A DNA stretch of 64,000 nucleotides from Solea solea (GCF_958295425.1 NC_081143.1:21277322-21341321); one strand, 5' to 3'. Shown: positions 1-14,378, counted from the stretch's first letter. Translations and numbers: made by a program. Notes: generated by a model not told the origin, from the letters alone.

Positions 1-80
1 AAAATTGACGAGGAATTATTTTGGACTGACTCTCAGGTAGTGCTTGCATACATCAACAATGAAGCACGAAGGTTCCATGT

Positions 81-477
81 TGTAGGAGCCACACATTGCT
101 TGCGGGGGATTATTTGGGCTTTGATTTGCTTGGTATGGTTGCCACGGTGATATGTGGGGTTTGGGTCACGTGGGCACCGTAGCAGGTTATAATTAGGGGC
201 TGAATCACCTGCACTGGGAGGAGAGAGGAGAGTCAGGTAGCTGTAATTTTTGTTGACCGCTTTATGTTCAGCTATGATACACCTACGCAAACAGTGCACG
301 TACTACATCTTACCTGGGTGTGCATTTCCAAATAACCGCTGTAGTCGCTGTTGTGTTAAACATCCTGAAACTTGCTTACCCTGACTCAGCGTGCTCCTCT
401 GTACCGGCAGCGCGTCATACAAACAAACAGGACCTATCTCCTCTCAAGCGACGTTAAACGGCTGTTGAGTCGCAACA
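81..477. mobile_element. Solo LTR (397 bp) inserted in the BEL/Pao element
   Basis: The segment begins TGTAGGAGCC and ends CGCAACA, so it has TG...CA ends, and it is flanked by the 5-bp duplication CATGT at 76-80 and 478-482. The retrotransposon reading frame stops at the left border and resumes in the same frame directly after the right-hand CATGT, which proves insertion into an older coding sequence. It has no coding capacity. Length, ends and a 5-bp target duplication fit a solo LTR of a retrotransposon or endogenous retrovirus-like element. Family and orientation are not determined. Confidence 0.85.
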
Positions 478-2204
478 CATGTGTTTGTTGCAAACCGTGT
501 TCAAATGATAAGAGAGAATACTAAACCAGTGGTCAGTCAGTGGCACTATGTTGACACGGCACAAAACCCAGCCGACCATGCCTCCCGAGGTCTTCATGCA
601 GCAGACATCTCCTCAGCTGGTTGGTTATCTGGGCCCAAGTTTTTAAGGGAACAAGAGGTGTTTCGAACACCTAGCCCTCCAACAGAGCTACTTGTTGGGG
701 ATCCGGAAGTTAAGGTACTTCAAGTATTCGCAACTCAAGTCAGTGATCAGAGAGATATTCTAAGCCGCCTGAGCCGGTTTTCCACTGGACCATGCTGGTT
801 AAAGTGGTTGCAAGAATCAAGAGACTAGGGTCGAAGCTTGAAAATCACAGCGACCTTGTGAATGTCATAGAACGTAGGGAAGCTGCTGAGGTGGTAATCA
901 AGCTTGTCCAGCAGCAGGCCTTTCCTCAAGAGCTAAAGGTACTGCAAAGAGGTTCACAAAGGGACAGTCTTCCAAAGTCAAGTTCTCTTTTTCGTCTTGA
1001 TCCCATTCTTGAAGGGGGACTTCTTCGTGTAGGTGGAAGACTAAAAAGGTCAACCCTCAGTCAAGAACTAAAGCACCCTATCATTCTCCGAAGTTAAACC
1101 TTAATGGAACTCAGAGCAAATGGATTTTGGGCTATTGGTGGGAGTATATCTGTTGCCGCATTAATACACAGATGTGTGCGATGCCGTAAGCTCAGACGAC
1201 CAGCTGAGGAGCAACAAATATCTGAACTCCCCGGAGAACGCATTGAAGTCTCAGCACTGTCTCAGACTGCTTTGGCCCATTTGTCATCAAGCGGGGCCGT
1301 AAAGAGTGCAAGAGATATGGCCTCATCTTCACGTGCCTGTCTTCTCAAGCAGTCCATATCGAAATGCTTGAAGATATGTCTACGGACGCCTTTGTCAACG
1401 CTTTGAGATGCTTCATCAGTCTTAGGGGAGCCGTTTGCCAACTCCACTGTGATCAGGGCACAAACTTTGTGGGAGCCAAAAATGAACTCCGAGAAGCTCT
1501 CAAGCAATGTGACATCAAAGTACTGGAAGACTTCCTGGCAGATAAACAGTGTGAGTTCATCTTCAATGCCCTTTCAGCAAGTCATGCAGGTTGCGTATGG
1601 GACCGTCAAATTCGGTCCATTCGCAATGTGTTGAACATCACCATCTCTCAGTGTCCAGGCAGACTGGATGATGCCTCGCTTAGAACGTTATTTTGTGAGG
1701 CAATGGCCCATTGAACGTTGATGGAATCAATGATCCCATGTCACCTGAACCCTTGACTCCAAACCATCTCATCCTAATGAAATCAAGGTTTGCTTTACCA
1801 CCTCCTGGAAGTTTGTGAAGAAGACATGTACGCTGCAAAAAGGTGGCGCAGAGTATAGTATCTGAGTGAGCAGTTCTGGAGTCGATGGAAAAGGGAATAC
1901 CTCCTGAATGTGGCTACAAGGCAAAAATGGCATGTACCCCGGCGCAACCTGAAAGTGGATGACATAGTCATTATCAAAGAAGACACACTTCCAAGGAACC
2001 AGTGGCAACTAGGCCGAGTAGTTGATGTTACAAAAGGGATGGACGGTCTAGTTCGCAGAGTCAAAGTACAAGTTGGGGAGCGGAAATTAACAAAGAAACA
2101 GGATCATCGCTCTAAGCCCTCTATCATCGAACGGCCTATCCAAAAGCTGGTGCTTCTCCTTGAAAGTGAATAATTGGCTGTCAGTCCAAAATATACTTGC
2201 ATCA

Positions 2205-2920
2205 GACATGTCAGGCTATTTGTATTTTTATGTGTACCTATGCGTTTTAGTATGGCCATTTATGGTTTGTAAATCGTGTATGATTCTGTTTATTAACCTT
2301 TAGTGAGTCCCGTCGCTGTAGGCGAATAGCTTATTCGTTATTCACGTTCATTCGCTGGTACCCGGGAACCTGTATGGCTGACTCTTTTGTTTACGTTTCG
2401 TCACTGTAAGCCCAGGAACACGCTAGTCTGCAGCTGTTCTTTCTCCCGGCTTTCCACATCACCCGTACCTCTGTTCTGGAGTAAGTTAGCACATTATCTT
2501 GGTTTGATTATCACACTTATTACTTGCCTGTACTTTATGTTCTGTACATAATTAGACTTACCTGCGCTGTATTTGTGTGTCGTTTGTTAAGAGCCCATCA
2601 AGCTAACAGCAAGTTTGAAGCAGTCATGTGTGAGTTTTGCACCCTTGGTGAGCGGAGTGAGGTGTGTTTCTGGTATATTATGTGTGTGTGTAAATAGTAA
2701 ACCAATTTGTACTATAAGCCTAATCTAATTACTGTTGTTTATTTTTTTGAAGCACAGTATTTCTATGTGTTTTATGGTTTGATTGAATGCACTGTGGAAA
2801 TGTGATTTGTATTAAATAAATTCTTTCTGTTCATTTTTAGTTTTAACAGTGCTACTAAATAAAGGAAATTGCACCTGTCGAGACTCTCTGCCATTATTAT
2901 GTACGTCAAGGGCTGCAACA
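2205..2920 (+). repeat. Probable 3' LTR of the BEL/Pao element
   Basis: Noncoding sequence after the polyprotein stop, with AATAAA signals near 2813 and 2857 and an ...AACA end just before the point where similarity to C3 copy B introns begins. The left boundary is a guess from TGTCAGG near 2209, because the matching 5' LTR is outside the window. Confidence 0.5.
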
Positions 2921-3043
2921 GAACCTTTCAGTTCAGTCAGTAGTTCACCATTGATACGACTGGATAGAACAGTACAGATCTGGGACCTTTTGTATTTCTT
3001 TACATTGCTGTGTTTGTAAACCTGTGTGTGTCTCTGATTTTAG

Positions 3044-6000
3044 GCAAAAACCAGTGATCCTCGTATTTTAGCGGAAAGACAAGCATCAGCCACCATGGTA
3101 GCTCTTCCATATAAAACTAAAAGCAACAGCTACATCCACATAGGTAAATAAATTCCTGAAATACTGTAACTTCAAATGGTTAAACACATTAATGATGGCA
3201 GAGTACCATGAAATCTTTTCATTGTGCAGAACTCATCACAAAATTGTTTTCACAGGTGTGGATACAGCAGAGCTTGAGTTAGGAGACAATCTGAAAATCA
3301 ACCTCAACTTGAACAGGCAGTCAAATCAAGACACTGATATCACATACCTGGTGAGCCACATGCTATGACCTACTGATCGTTCTGTATAAACTTGTGTTTG
3401 GGTCCATGCTGATGTTTTAATCTGTGTCCCCAGATCCTGAGCAGAGGTCAGTTGATCCAACATGGCCGTTACAGGACAAAAGGACAAGTACTGATTTCAC
3501 TGATCGTTCTCATCATCAAAGACATGCTGCCATCATTCCGTATCATAGCCTACTACCATCCAAATGACAATGAAGTGGTATCAGACTCTGTCTGGGTGGA
3601 TGTCAAGGACTCCTGCATGGGCTCGGTGAGGCACACATTATTGATATAGTGGAGTTACACTAAATAAATTAATAGAATACAATATTTATAATTTTTATAA
3701 TGTGTAATAATGATATTGTTGTTGTAATAGTAATAATAATAACAATAATAATAATAGTGTGTGTGTGTGTGTGTGTGTGTTTTCTGCTTTAACAAACACA
3801 AAATGTTCTCTTTTCTTTACAATTAGCTGAAGTTAGAACCATTGACACCTGCTGCATCATATGAGCCTCGAAGTGCGTTTGGTCTGAAGGTTACTGGAGA
3901 TCCAGGAGCTGCAGTTGGACTGGTGGCAGTTGACAAAGGAGTCTATGTCCTGAATAACAAGCACCGCCTCACCCAGAAAAAGGCATTTTATTTTCATAAA
4001 TTTTCGTCTTTGAATATATTTGAAAGGTGTACAACATAAAAAGTGCTGTAAGAAAAAAAAAGATAATTTTTAAGTATATGTTTGGTCCAGATTGATACAT
4101 TATAAAACAAACTATATGTAAGTGTGTTATTGTTTATATTTTTCTGTCAGTCTTGTGTATGTCTGTGTGAAAATGTCTTCCACTCTGTTCAGGTGTGGGA
4201 CATCGTGGAGAAATATGACACAGGCTGCACCCCTGGTGGAGGAAAGGATGGTATGAATGTGTTCTACGATGCTGGGCTGTTGTTTGAGTCCAGCACAGCT
4301 TCTGGAACTCCTTACAGACAAGGTGACACTGTTTTACTCTCAGATCTTTTGGTTTCTCCTTTTTCTCATTTAACGATAGGCAACATTGTTTTGGAAAATA
4401 ATTTGGTGCAGAAGCTTTTTGGGCTCATTTGACTGTTTAGTAGCCAGTGATAATCCTTACTCCACTTGTGGTGCCCCCTACTGAAATAGAATGAGAGGCA
4501 CTGTTTCTTAAATATAGACTTCTTCTTCTCACCACCTTTGTGTTGAGCTGACAACAGTTTTCTTGAACTACTAAGAAGATTATTTGACATTTGTATTTTG
4601 GGGAGACAAAGAGCTTTAATATAAAGTTGAAACCGTTCAGTAAATAAGGCATGAAATTGAATATTTTGAATATTAATCTGTAGCTTGTAAAAGACGAGCG
4701 TAGTCTGACCTTGTTTTGTCTGTGTTGCATTTTCAGAACTAAAATGTCCAGCCCCCAGCAAAAGGAGAAGAAGAAACACTATTATGGACGTCACAACCAG
4801 CTTAAGTAAGAACCACAGCTCTAAATCATCAGTGATTTAATGTGCAGTCACATTAGGTATTTTATTGTCTGTAGTTTGACATTTTGTTTATCCTTATTCA
4901 AAGGATAAACTTATCATTGTGGGTAGAAATTCTCTGTCACCATTCGTCCTATAACCTCTGTTTCTCTCCTCCACAACTGTCTTGCTTTCCAGTAAGTCAG
5001 TATAAAACTGATCTTCAACGTGAGTGTTGTTTTGAGGGCATGAGGGAAACCAAGCTTTCATACAACTGTGAGATGCGCAGTGAGTACATCACTGATGGTG
5101 CAGAATGTGTTCAGGCCTTCGTGCACTGTTGCAATGAGATGACAAACCAGCGAGCTGAGAATAAAGAGGACCAACTCCTACTGGCTCGCAGTAAGAGATG
5201 GGTGACAAGGAAGGGGTTGGATATCCATGATTGAAACAAAACAAATATTAAACCTTTTTGATGTCTCTCTAGGTGAGGTTGAAGACGACAGTTACATGGA
5301 CAGCAATGAGATAGTGTCTCGCACTCAGTTCCCTGAAAGTTGGCTGTGGACAGACATCGTTCTGCCCTCTTGCAACTCAACCAGCTGGTGAGGCAACACA
5401 CACACAGACATACACACAGATATCCGCACTCATGACACCACTAAAATCCCAACAATTGTCTTTGTTTCAGTGAATCATTTTTTTTAATGGAAAAAGTTGC
5501 CTTACCAGACTCAATCACAACCTGGCAGTTCACTGGCATTAGTCTGTCAACAACCCATGGTGAGCACTCAGTGAATATCTGTTGTTTCAATTGTATCCAT
5601 AGACTGTATATCAACATGGACATAGTCTAGAGATTTGTGAATTGGACCACCACCATGACAGTTTTTGCAAATGGACATTCATCAGCTGCTACCAGGCACC
5701 TATTGGTCAATACCAGCTGTCAATTACACAGGTGTCCACTCATATGTGACATGACTTTTATATCAATTTTACTCTTAATGGGAACATAATCTATTTTTGA
5801 CATGATATTCTATTGCAGAAGACCTGAAAGTAGCCACTGAGACCATTAATCCTTGTTTACTGTCATAATCAATATAATAATCAATAAGTGAGGTGTAGGA
5901 TAATTTCCCATAGACTTCTATTGAAGTTTAGTTCTTTTTGCAGCTATCAGATTTGTCCCTGTTGGCTTACTGCTACTTCCATCTTACTTCCCAGGCTTCA

Positions 6001-9000
6001 CTTTTTCAAATTAGCAAGACAATGTCCATTTGTACAATCTATGATTGTACCTGACTATTGTGAAATTTCTCTCATCACCTACTTCTCGTCCTCTTCTTGA
6101 AGGAATCTGTGTCAGTGAACCGTTAGAAGTGATTGTCCGGAAGCCCTTCTTCATTGACCTTAGACTGCCCTACTCTGCTGTCCGTGGAGAGCAGCTAGAA
6201 ATTAAGGCAATCCTCCACAACTACAGCCCTAATCTTATCACTGTAAGTAAAAAGGGAAAAAGAAAGGTTTATATTTGACTGGTTCTTCTCTATAGCCTCG
6301 AATAACAATGCATTAATGCATTAATTATAAAAACTGTGTATCTAGTAAATTTAAATGTCCGTTACAGTCAGAGCACTGTAAAATAAGCTCACACAATGTC
6401 ATATGTTTCATATCAGACTCACCCACAGTAAGTGAAGTGAATTATTTTGCTCAGAAAACCCGGTCATTCAGCTTTGATGGGAAATGTGCTTTTTGCCCCC
6501 ACTTGACCCTGCAACACCAGTGTACACACAAACACACCCTCAGTCTGGTCTGATAGTATTTCTTGACACAAAAATTCACCATAAAAATGAAGGACACAGC
6601 ATACATATGTTACTACAAAGAACGACCAAATGCAGAATGATAACGGCAACAACAAAAACCAAACATTACACACTACAGCTTTAAATTAGCTGTGGATTGT
6701 TATGTGTTATTTTATTGATATTTCCTTTATTGATGATGACTAATGGAACCTGAAAGTAAAGGAAATATCTGTAAATGTGAACACTGTATTTCATTTGCAG
6801 CTGATTCACTTTGTGGTGTCTTGTCATCTGTGTTCATACTGTATGCTCGTAACCTTATTCTCCTCTCTCCATCTCAAGGTGCGTGTGGATCTGTCTGAGA
6901 CGGATGATGTGTGCAGTGCAGCATCTAAACGTAGACGATATCGTCAGGATGTCAAAGTCGGGCACCAGACTACACGATCAGTTTCCTTCATCATTATACC
7001 CATGAAGTACGGACAATTCAACATTGAGGTCAAAGCAGCCGTGAAGGACTCGGGGCTCAATGATGGAATCATGAAGATGCTGCGGGTGGTGGTAAGAGAA
7101 ACAGACGCATATTCAAACGACAACAGTGTGTCAAGATGTTCTTTAACATTAGATGACAACAGATATGTTGAGTATGTACACATGTGTAAGAGTCAAGGTC
7201 ATATTTACCTTCTCTACATACAACAGCAAAATAATTTGTTTATTCATGTTCTCAAGAAGGAGCCACACGTTAGAGGTTAGTGCTGTTGCCTTGCAGCAAA
7301 AAGGCCCAGGTTCAAACAAGGGCTTTTCTACATGCATGTTATCCCTGTGTGTGCGTGGGTTTTAGAATATGGTCTATATCGCCGAGCAAATAACACACAC
7401 TCTACAGTCTTCCTTCACAAAATCCACACATGATGATACGCAGTGTTGTTTTCTAATCTGATGCCTCAGCTGTTTGTAAAACACAGTGTATAACTACTGA
7501 CAACAGAGATGTATTTGGGTTAAAATATATCTTTTTTTAATGTTAAGAGAAATCATGAAACATTGTACGTCTGTCATACCTACAAATATGGAGCTGTATA
7601 TCAGAAAGTCCACAGTGAAAGACAAAAGTCTTGTGTCCTCAGTATGTACACTGCTTTATGCTAACAGTCCTATCATGCAGAGCTTATTTACACATTTTCT
7701 AAAATGCAAACGCTGTCCACATCTAGCTGTCAGTGACACAAAACAACAATGATGCTCACTGTAAAATGGGTTCAAAGGTGATTTCAAAAAGAAGGAGTCG
7801 ACAGCAATTTCCTGTGATAAAGTCAGTTTGGGAAACCGTCTTCTCTTTTAGTTCAAATGTAGACACTATAAGCAGTTGAAGAACTGTAAATGAGAAAATG
7901 AATGAATAAAGATATTTTTTGAATATTTTAGTTCTGAAATACACCGACTAGTGCTACTTGAACATATCATCAGTGATGAACCCGGGGTCATAGGGTGTTT
8001 TGGGTCTTTGATCATTTGTTAAAAGTGCTGGTGGCAGTGGCCAAACCAATTGACTGCACCACTGTTATGTCTAACGCCAGTACACCAGTTTGACATGTTT
8101 TTTAAACGTTTGATGACACATAATGGTAATTTTGCATTTCATTGCACCTTATAGTAACAGGCCACATTTCGTTTTGCTATAGACCAACATATACAGAAAA
8201 GAACAAACTTAAAACATTAGACGTGATTATAATGTTTGTGTTGTTGTTTTTCCAGCCTGAAGGTGTACTAATTAAGTCTCCACAGACTATAATTCTAGAC
8301 CCCTCACACAAAGGTGCCGGTGAGTTCATACATTGAATGCCTTCACTTTATAATCATTCTGTGTTGTGTGTTTAAACTGACTTAAAATGACTCCCCCACC
8401 CCCCAAACTTTACGTTTCTTCCTCCAGGAGGTAAACAAGAAGAAATTCTCAATAGTGGAATTCCAAAGAAAGACTGGGTTCCTAACACACCTACAAGCAC
8501 ACAGATCTCTGTGACAGGTGGGATATCACATTCTGCATTTTAAACATTACAGATTTACACGGTCAAATCAATGTGCTTTGTTTTTTTATACAGTATTGAT
8601 CTAATCAGTAGATGACATTGTATTTTCTTTGCTTGTGTCTTCATGTTGATTGATAGTGTTTTGATTTGTCTGGTTATGCATGTGCAGGGAGTGAAGTTGG
8701 TCCATTGGTGGAGAACGTCATTAGTGGGAAATTGATGGGTTCATTGATCCAGCAGCCAAGCGGCTGTGGAGAGCAGAACATGATCTACATGACTCTACCT
8801 GTCATCGCAACCATGTATTTGGACAAAACTAACCAGTGGGAAACTGTGGGCTTTCAGAAACGAAATGAAGCCCTCGAGCATATCAAGACTGGTGAGATCA
8901 CAAAGATGTTTATTTCATTCCTCTCCGTGGCTGAAATTGTGTCAAAACAAACAGTGTGGTATGGATAACAAACTACTCCTGTACAGATCTACAATAATGA

Positions 9001-12000
9001 CATAGAAATGAATGTGTTAATGTGTCACAGAGACACATACTCAAACATTTTCTGCACAACAAAATAAAACTGACATACTGACATACTCTAATCAAAGAAA
9101 AAAAAACATTCACAGATTTGCAGGGCTCCTTCGATGAAGAAGTCAGTTGAACAGGACTCATCAAACTAACCTACATGTATGATGCATGGACTGAATGGCA
9201 CTTGGTAAAAAAATATTGTGTTTTGTGTATCCAGGCTACAAGAATGAGCTTGCCTTCCAACAAAAAGATGGATCTTTTGCAACATGGCCCAAGACCCAAG
9301 GCAGCTCCTGGTGAGGCATTAAAACATAAATGAGCTCATATGTAAATGTTTCCCTATCCTCGTCTATCTCTGACAGTCTGAGGGTGGATGTATTTTTCAT
9401 GTGTTTAATATAACTTAACAATCACCCTCTCTTTTCTCTCAAAGGCTCACAGCTTATGTGGTCAAGGTGTTTGCCATGTCCTCCAACCTGGTGGAAATAC
9501 AGAAGGATGTGATCTGTGACGCTGTCAAGTTTCTGATTCTCAATGCACAGCAACCTGATGGCATGTTCAGAGAAACTGGGACGGTGATCCATGGAGAGAT
9601 GATTGTGTGTGAACTCATTCCAGTGACATCATCAATGACAAAAAGCTCATTGGGATGAAAACAAAATATGTCACAAAAACATTTTCTGTGTGCATGTGTG
9701 CAGGGTGATGTGAAAGGCTTGGATACAGATGCCTCCATGACAGCGTTCTGCCTCATCGCCATGCAGGAGTCACACCAGCGATGTGCTGACACAGTTGGTG
9801 TGAGTACCTCACCTGCATGCATTGTATTGCACCACTATTATAACGTCACATACTCACTCCACATAAGTGATGGACCATTAATTTGCTGGTGGTTCAGTTT
9901 GATTAGGCAGATAAATTACAGAATGGTCAGTCGTGTGTTTTTTGTATTAGCTGTTAGCTATAAAGCTGTGTGTAGAGAATTAGTTTGTTTATTTTTTGGA
10001 GATGATTTTGTTTGCATCATATCAGTTTTGATTATCACTATTTATTGGTACTTGTGCAGTATCCGTTCAATATATGCCTGTTTTTATTTTGTCTATTTTT
10101 GCGTTTGTTATTAACATAGAGATGAAGAAATATACACTGGGGCTTTGCTCTGTGTCTGTATGTGTGGTTTATTGACATATCTGTGGTATTGCTACTGATA
10201 TCTCAAGCATTTCTCATCCAATCAACATCAAAGTCGGCACTGCACAAACTGCTGGTTGTAGTAAGTCACTTGTCAAGTCCTAAGCCTGACAAGTGACAGA
10301 CAGACAGTTTCTTGCATTGATAGATACCTTTTCTTTAGTTATTTTTGTTTAATATAGGTCTAGCCTGGATTGGACATTAAGTTTCCTTTTCCTGCTTTAG
10401 ATATATGCTCTTAGTTCGTCCATCATGGTTGATGATGACCCTGGCATGCCTCAGTTTTGTGGGTTTTGGTGGGTGCACAGGTGACTATGAAGGCCAATCC
10501 AAGCCCGAAATACTCTTTGGCACACTGGACAGGTCAGAGAAACACAGCACACGACTGTCTCCTGCTCTCAATGAGAAGGCGATGTTTTTCACTGAGGAGT
10601 GCTTGGATCTCTGCATCATTCATCTATGATGTTTTCTTGCGGTTTGGTAGTTGGAAAATTGTGTTGGTGATGAGAAGGTCAAACTCAGAGAATGTTTCCA
10701 GCAATAGAAGTCTGTTGCTGTTACATTTACCAACTCCATGTGCACCTATAATTCCATTCCATGACTGATGGTCACTTCCAACTAAGTCGCCAAGTCTCAG
10801 CAATTTGTCAGAGCTCGCTGTGGCAGCAATGATGGCTTCCAGGTCATCATATAACTTGGTTTTGACTTTGTCAGGGTTGTTCATGGTAGGGACATAGGTG
10901 CTAATGATGGTGGCCTCCTTTTTTCCCGTTAGATTGAGCTTTAGGGTCATTAACTTGTCATTTATACTCACAAGAACAGTGCGTCTCTCAGGTCTTTTTG
11001 CTCCAGTGTCTATTAAAGTGCGCACATTCCAGGCACCAACAGTGAGTGGTATCAATTTGGTCCTTTTCTTATTTTTCATTTTTCGACTGCATGGGATGCC
11101 ATCAGCTGCAGTAGGATGGCCAGGATGTTTGGAAGCAGACAATTTTGAGGGCACCTTTTCTAACCCCCTCCTCGCTATAGAGGTCAGCAGTGTGATCCTG
11201 AATATTGCTCCTCAGTCACTCAGGGTGCTGCCGAACTTCCCTGCTGCTTCGGTCAGTGAGGGAATGACATTTATTCTGAGCCGCCTATGTGCAAGTTTGC
11301 AGCTACAGCTTCCAGCATATCCGTGCCTGCTACTTCGTCACTCGCCCATTGCCACAGGACTTGGTGACAGTTTTCATGCCATGACTTGTGCAGGGAACTT
11401 GGAAGTGAGGTGAATTTGCACAGCGTCAACCTCACTCTCTCGACAGGCAGGAAGTCAGCAGTGACCTCAAGCCGCCTTAGGGGCTCCACTCCTGATTTTC
11501 GATTCCCTCCTCCCCGAGATACCCACAAGGCAGTGGGGCAGAGGTTGGCGGACACCAGGGTGTGTCCACATGCCAGTGGGCCTGCACACCGTGCCTCTAG
11601 GGCCCACTGCTACAGTACTACTGCACTGACGCATACCCTGTGTGCAAACTCTCACACACACACACACGGTGCAATAACTGTGAATTTAATTAAGTTTAGT
11701 TTGACTTTAATTAGAATTTAAATTAGTTTTTTTGCTACAAAAGGCCATGGAAATTTGACACAATGAAATTGGAATTACTTAATGCAAATGCATTTGTCTG
11801 TACCATGATAACAGAGAATTCATGGGTTAATGAATTCTGAAATAATTGACAAAATAATTGTGTCAATTATGTCACTTATGGTACTCATAAATCGCTTCTG
11901 AGTCACAGAGAAGATATGCTACAACATTCAGGTGTATAAATGGATTACTGTTATCTCATCCTCTCATCTTTAGCATTAGATACATCCTGTCACACTCATT

Positions 12001-14337
12001 TCTCCCATCATTTTTCCCTTTTACTTTCCTGATGTCCAGAGTCTGCCTGGAAGTATTGACAAAGCCGTGGAATACCTGAAGAGACGTTTGCCCAGCCTCA
12101 CCAACCCATATGCTGTAGCCATGTCATCATACGCCCTGGCCAACCAAAACCAACTGGACAAAGACATCCTCTTCAATTTTGCTTCCCCAGGTGCAGTTAC
12201 AGTTTTCCAATACAAGAAAAAAACTAATAATACACATCAAGGAATAATTGTTACGATTAGATTAGCCTGACACATTTATATAGTGACACATTAATGTTAG
12301 GATTTTAGCCAGATATAAATATTGTAGGTTTCTGTCCCACTCACTGGGAATTCATTTTACAAGACTTTTTTTCAGAAATATTAACGTGTTTATACTAAAA
12401 ACAGTTTGTTTGATTTTTACTGTCATAATATCTGAGTTGGCCTTTAAAATCCTTCCTCAATTGAGCTCTCATGTCTGCAGGTCAGAATGTGAGATAAACT
12501 ATTCCATATCAGATGACATTTGGCACAAGTTCTACCCCATAATAAAAGAAAGTCATTTTTCTTACAGAGTTGTCCCACTGGAATGTTCCTAAAGGACGTG
12601 TTTATACATTAGAGGCCACAGCTTATGCTCTTCTTGCTCTGGTCAAGGCCAAGGTGAGTCTTTGCGAGTTCATTATGGGTCCTGAAAAATATTTTATTCA
12701 ATATTTTGCCATTTTTCACTAGAACTCCTTCCATATGTTTGAATTAGAGACTATCAGTGTCTAAAGCTATATTTACCCAAATATTTTCTCACTGATCTTT
12801 AACTCAGGCTCCACCTCTCATTTTTGTTTAACATGTGCTTTCTTGATTCGCTCTGGACAATACTTTATATAAATGAAACATTATTCTCTTTGCATACAAC
12901 CCACCTTGAATCTTTATCATGATTTGCTCAGGAGAGAGTGGGCTGTTTAATACAGATTTAAATATCACAATGATGATCACAATGATTTTCTCACCTTCTG
13001 TTAATAAAGGCCTTTGAAGATGCTAGACCTATTGTGAGATGGTTCAACAAACAGCAGAAGGATGGTGGAGGCTATGGCTCAACTCAGGTAACAGGACATC
13101 CCAACTTGACCTCTCGCTCTTTTGTTTCTACATAATTTATATATTTAATCTTGTTTTCTTCTTTTTCTGTCCAGGCTACTATAACAGTGTACCAGGCTGT
13201 AGCAGAATACTGGTCGAATGCTGAAGAGCCAGAGTATGATCTGAACGTGGACATCCATTTGCCTGGCAGGTCCAAGCCAGTGAAGATCAACTTCAACAGG
13301 AACAACCACCACACGACCAGAACATCAAAAGTGAGCGTGCACGCTCTGTCACACACTCTGTCAGTGGCTGTCATCAATCCTGTTTTTCTGATCATCTGGT
13401 TTCTTTTGTTATTATTTTGATCCTCACAGTTCAATGATATAAACCAGGATGTTAACGTGACTGCGACAGGAACTGGAGAAGCAACACTGAAGGTAAATAA
13501 AGCATGATTCTGTTTTTCAATCATGTATTAATACATTCTATTAAACCCATGCCATAAAACAATGCATTTTGTTCCTGTGTTAACAGATGGTGTCACTGTA
13601 TTACGCTCTGCCGAAGGAAAAAGAGAGTGACTGTCAGAAGTTTAACTTGTCAGTGGAGCTTATTCCAGGTCATTTTATGCCCTCTGCTATTTGAAAATGA
13701 TTCTGTGCCATGACAAAAGATTACATGCTCATGTAGTATTTTGCTTTTCCAGAGAAAATGGATGAGGATGAGGCGATATACAAACTGAGAATAGAAGTCT
13801 TGTAAGTACAGCTAAGAAATGATGCTGGTTTAAAAGGTCCAGTGTGAAACATTTATGAGGGCTTATAGCCAGAAGTTGAATATGCTATCCATAAGTATAT
13901 TTGTATCATCACTTTAAAATAAAAATACATTTTTTGTATCCTTGGAATAAGCCTTTTATATGTACTTAAGGCAAAGGCCTTTCTTTACAGAGTCCACCAT
14001 CTTATGCAACTATGTTTCAACAACAGCCTGAATTGACTTCAGTTTCACATTTTGGAATGGGAGCTCGGTCCCCCACATAAAGCCAAAATATAACCATTGA
14101 AATGTCATTAATTCTTACACACTGGACCTTTATTACAGGACATTTTCTCATACACCCTGGTTGCTTTGTTACTTCATGTCTTTCTCACTACGATTGTGTA
14201 TTTTTTAATCAAATGTGTCCATTTATTGCACAGATATAAGAACAAGGATCACGATGCAACTATGTCAATCTTGGATATTGGCTTACTAACTGGCTTCACT
14301 GTCAACAAAAATGACCTGGACTTGGTAAGATTTTTAC

Positions 14338-14378
<41 letters not shown>

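Larger units (their letters stand above)
1..2920 (+). mobile_element. BEL/Pao LTR retrotransposon, 3' part, decayed
   Basis: Plus-strand translation shows the end of the RNase H region (WTDSQVVLAYI near 25-57), then a linker, an integrase zinc-binding stretch (HRCVRCRKLRR near 1159-1200), an integrase core segment (CDQGTNFVGAKNE near 1448-1490) and the C-terminal domain typical of BEL/Pao polyproteins (near 1880-2172, ending in a stop). Stops and frame changes occur near 826 and 1097 and around 1240 and 1714, so the copy is not functional. The coding part is also cut by an inserted LTR at 81-477. The region from about 2173 to 2920 is AT-rich and noncoding, has AATAAA signals and ends in ...GCAACA; it is probably the 3' LTR. 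Homology to the intron before exon 12 of C3 copy B starts just after it (about 2925), so the element sits in that intron of copy A. The 5' part lies outside the window. Confidence 0.85.
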
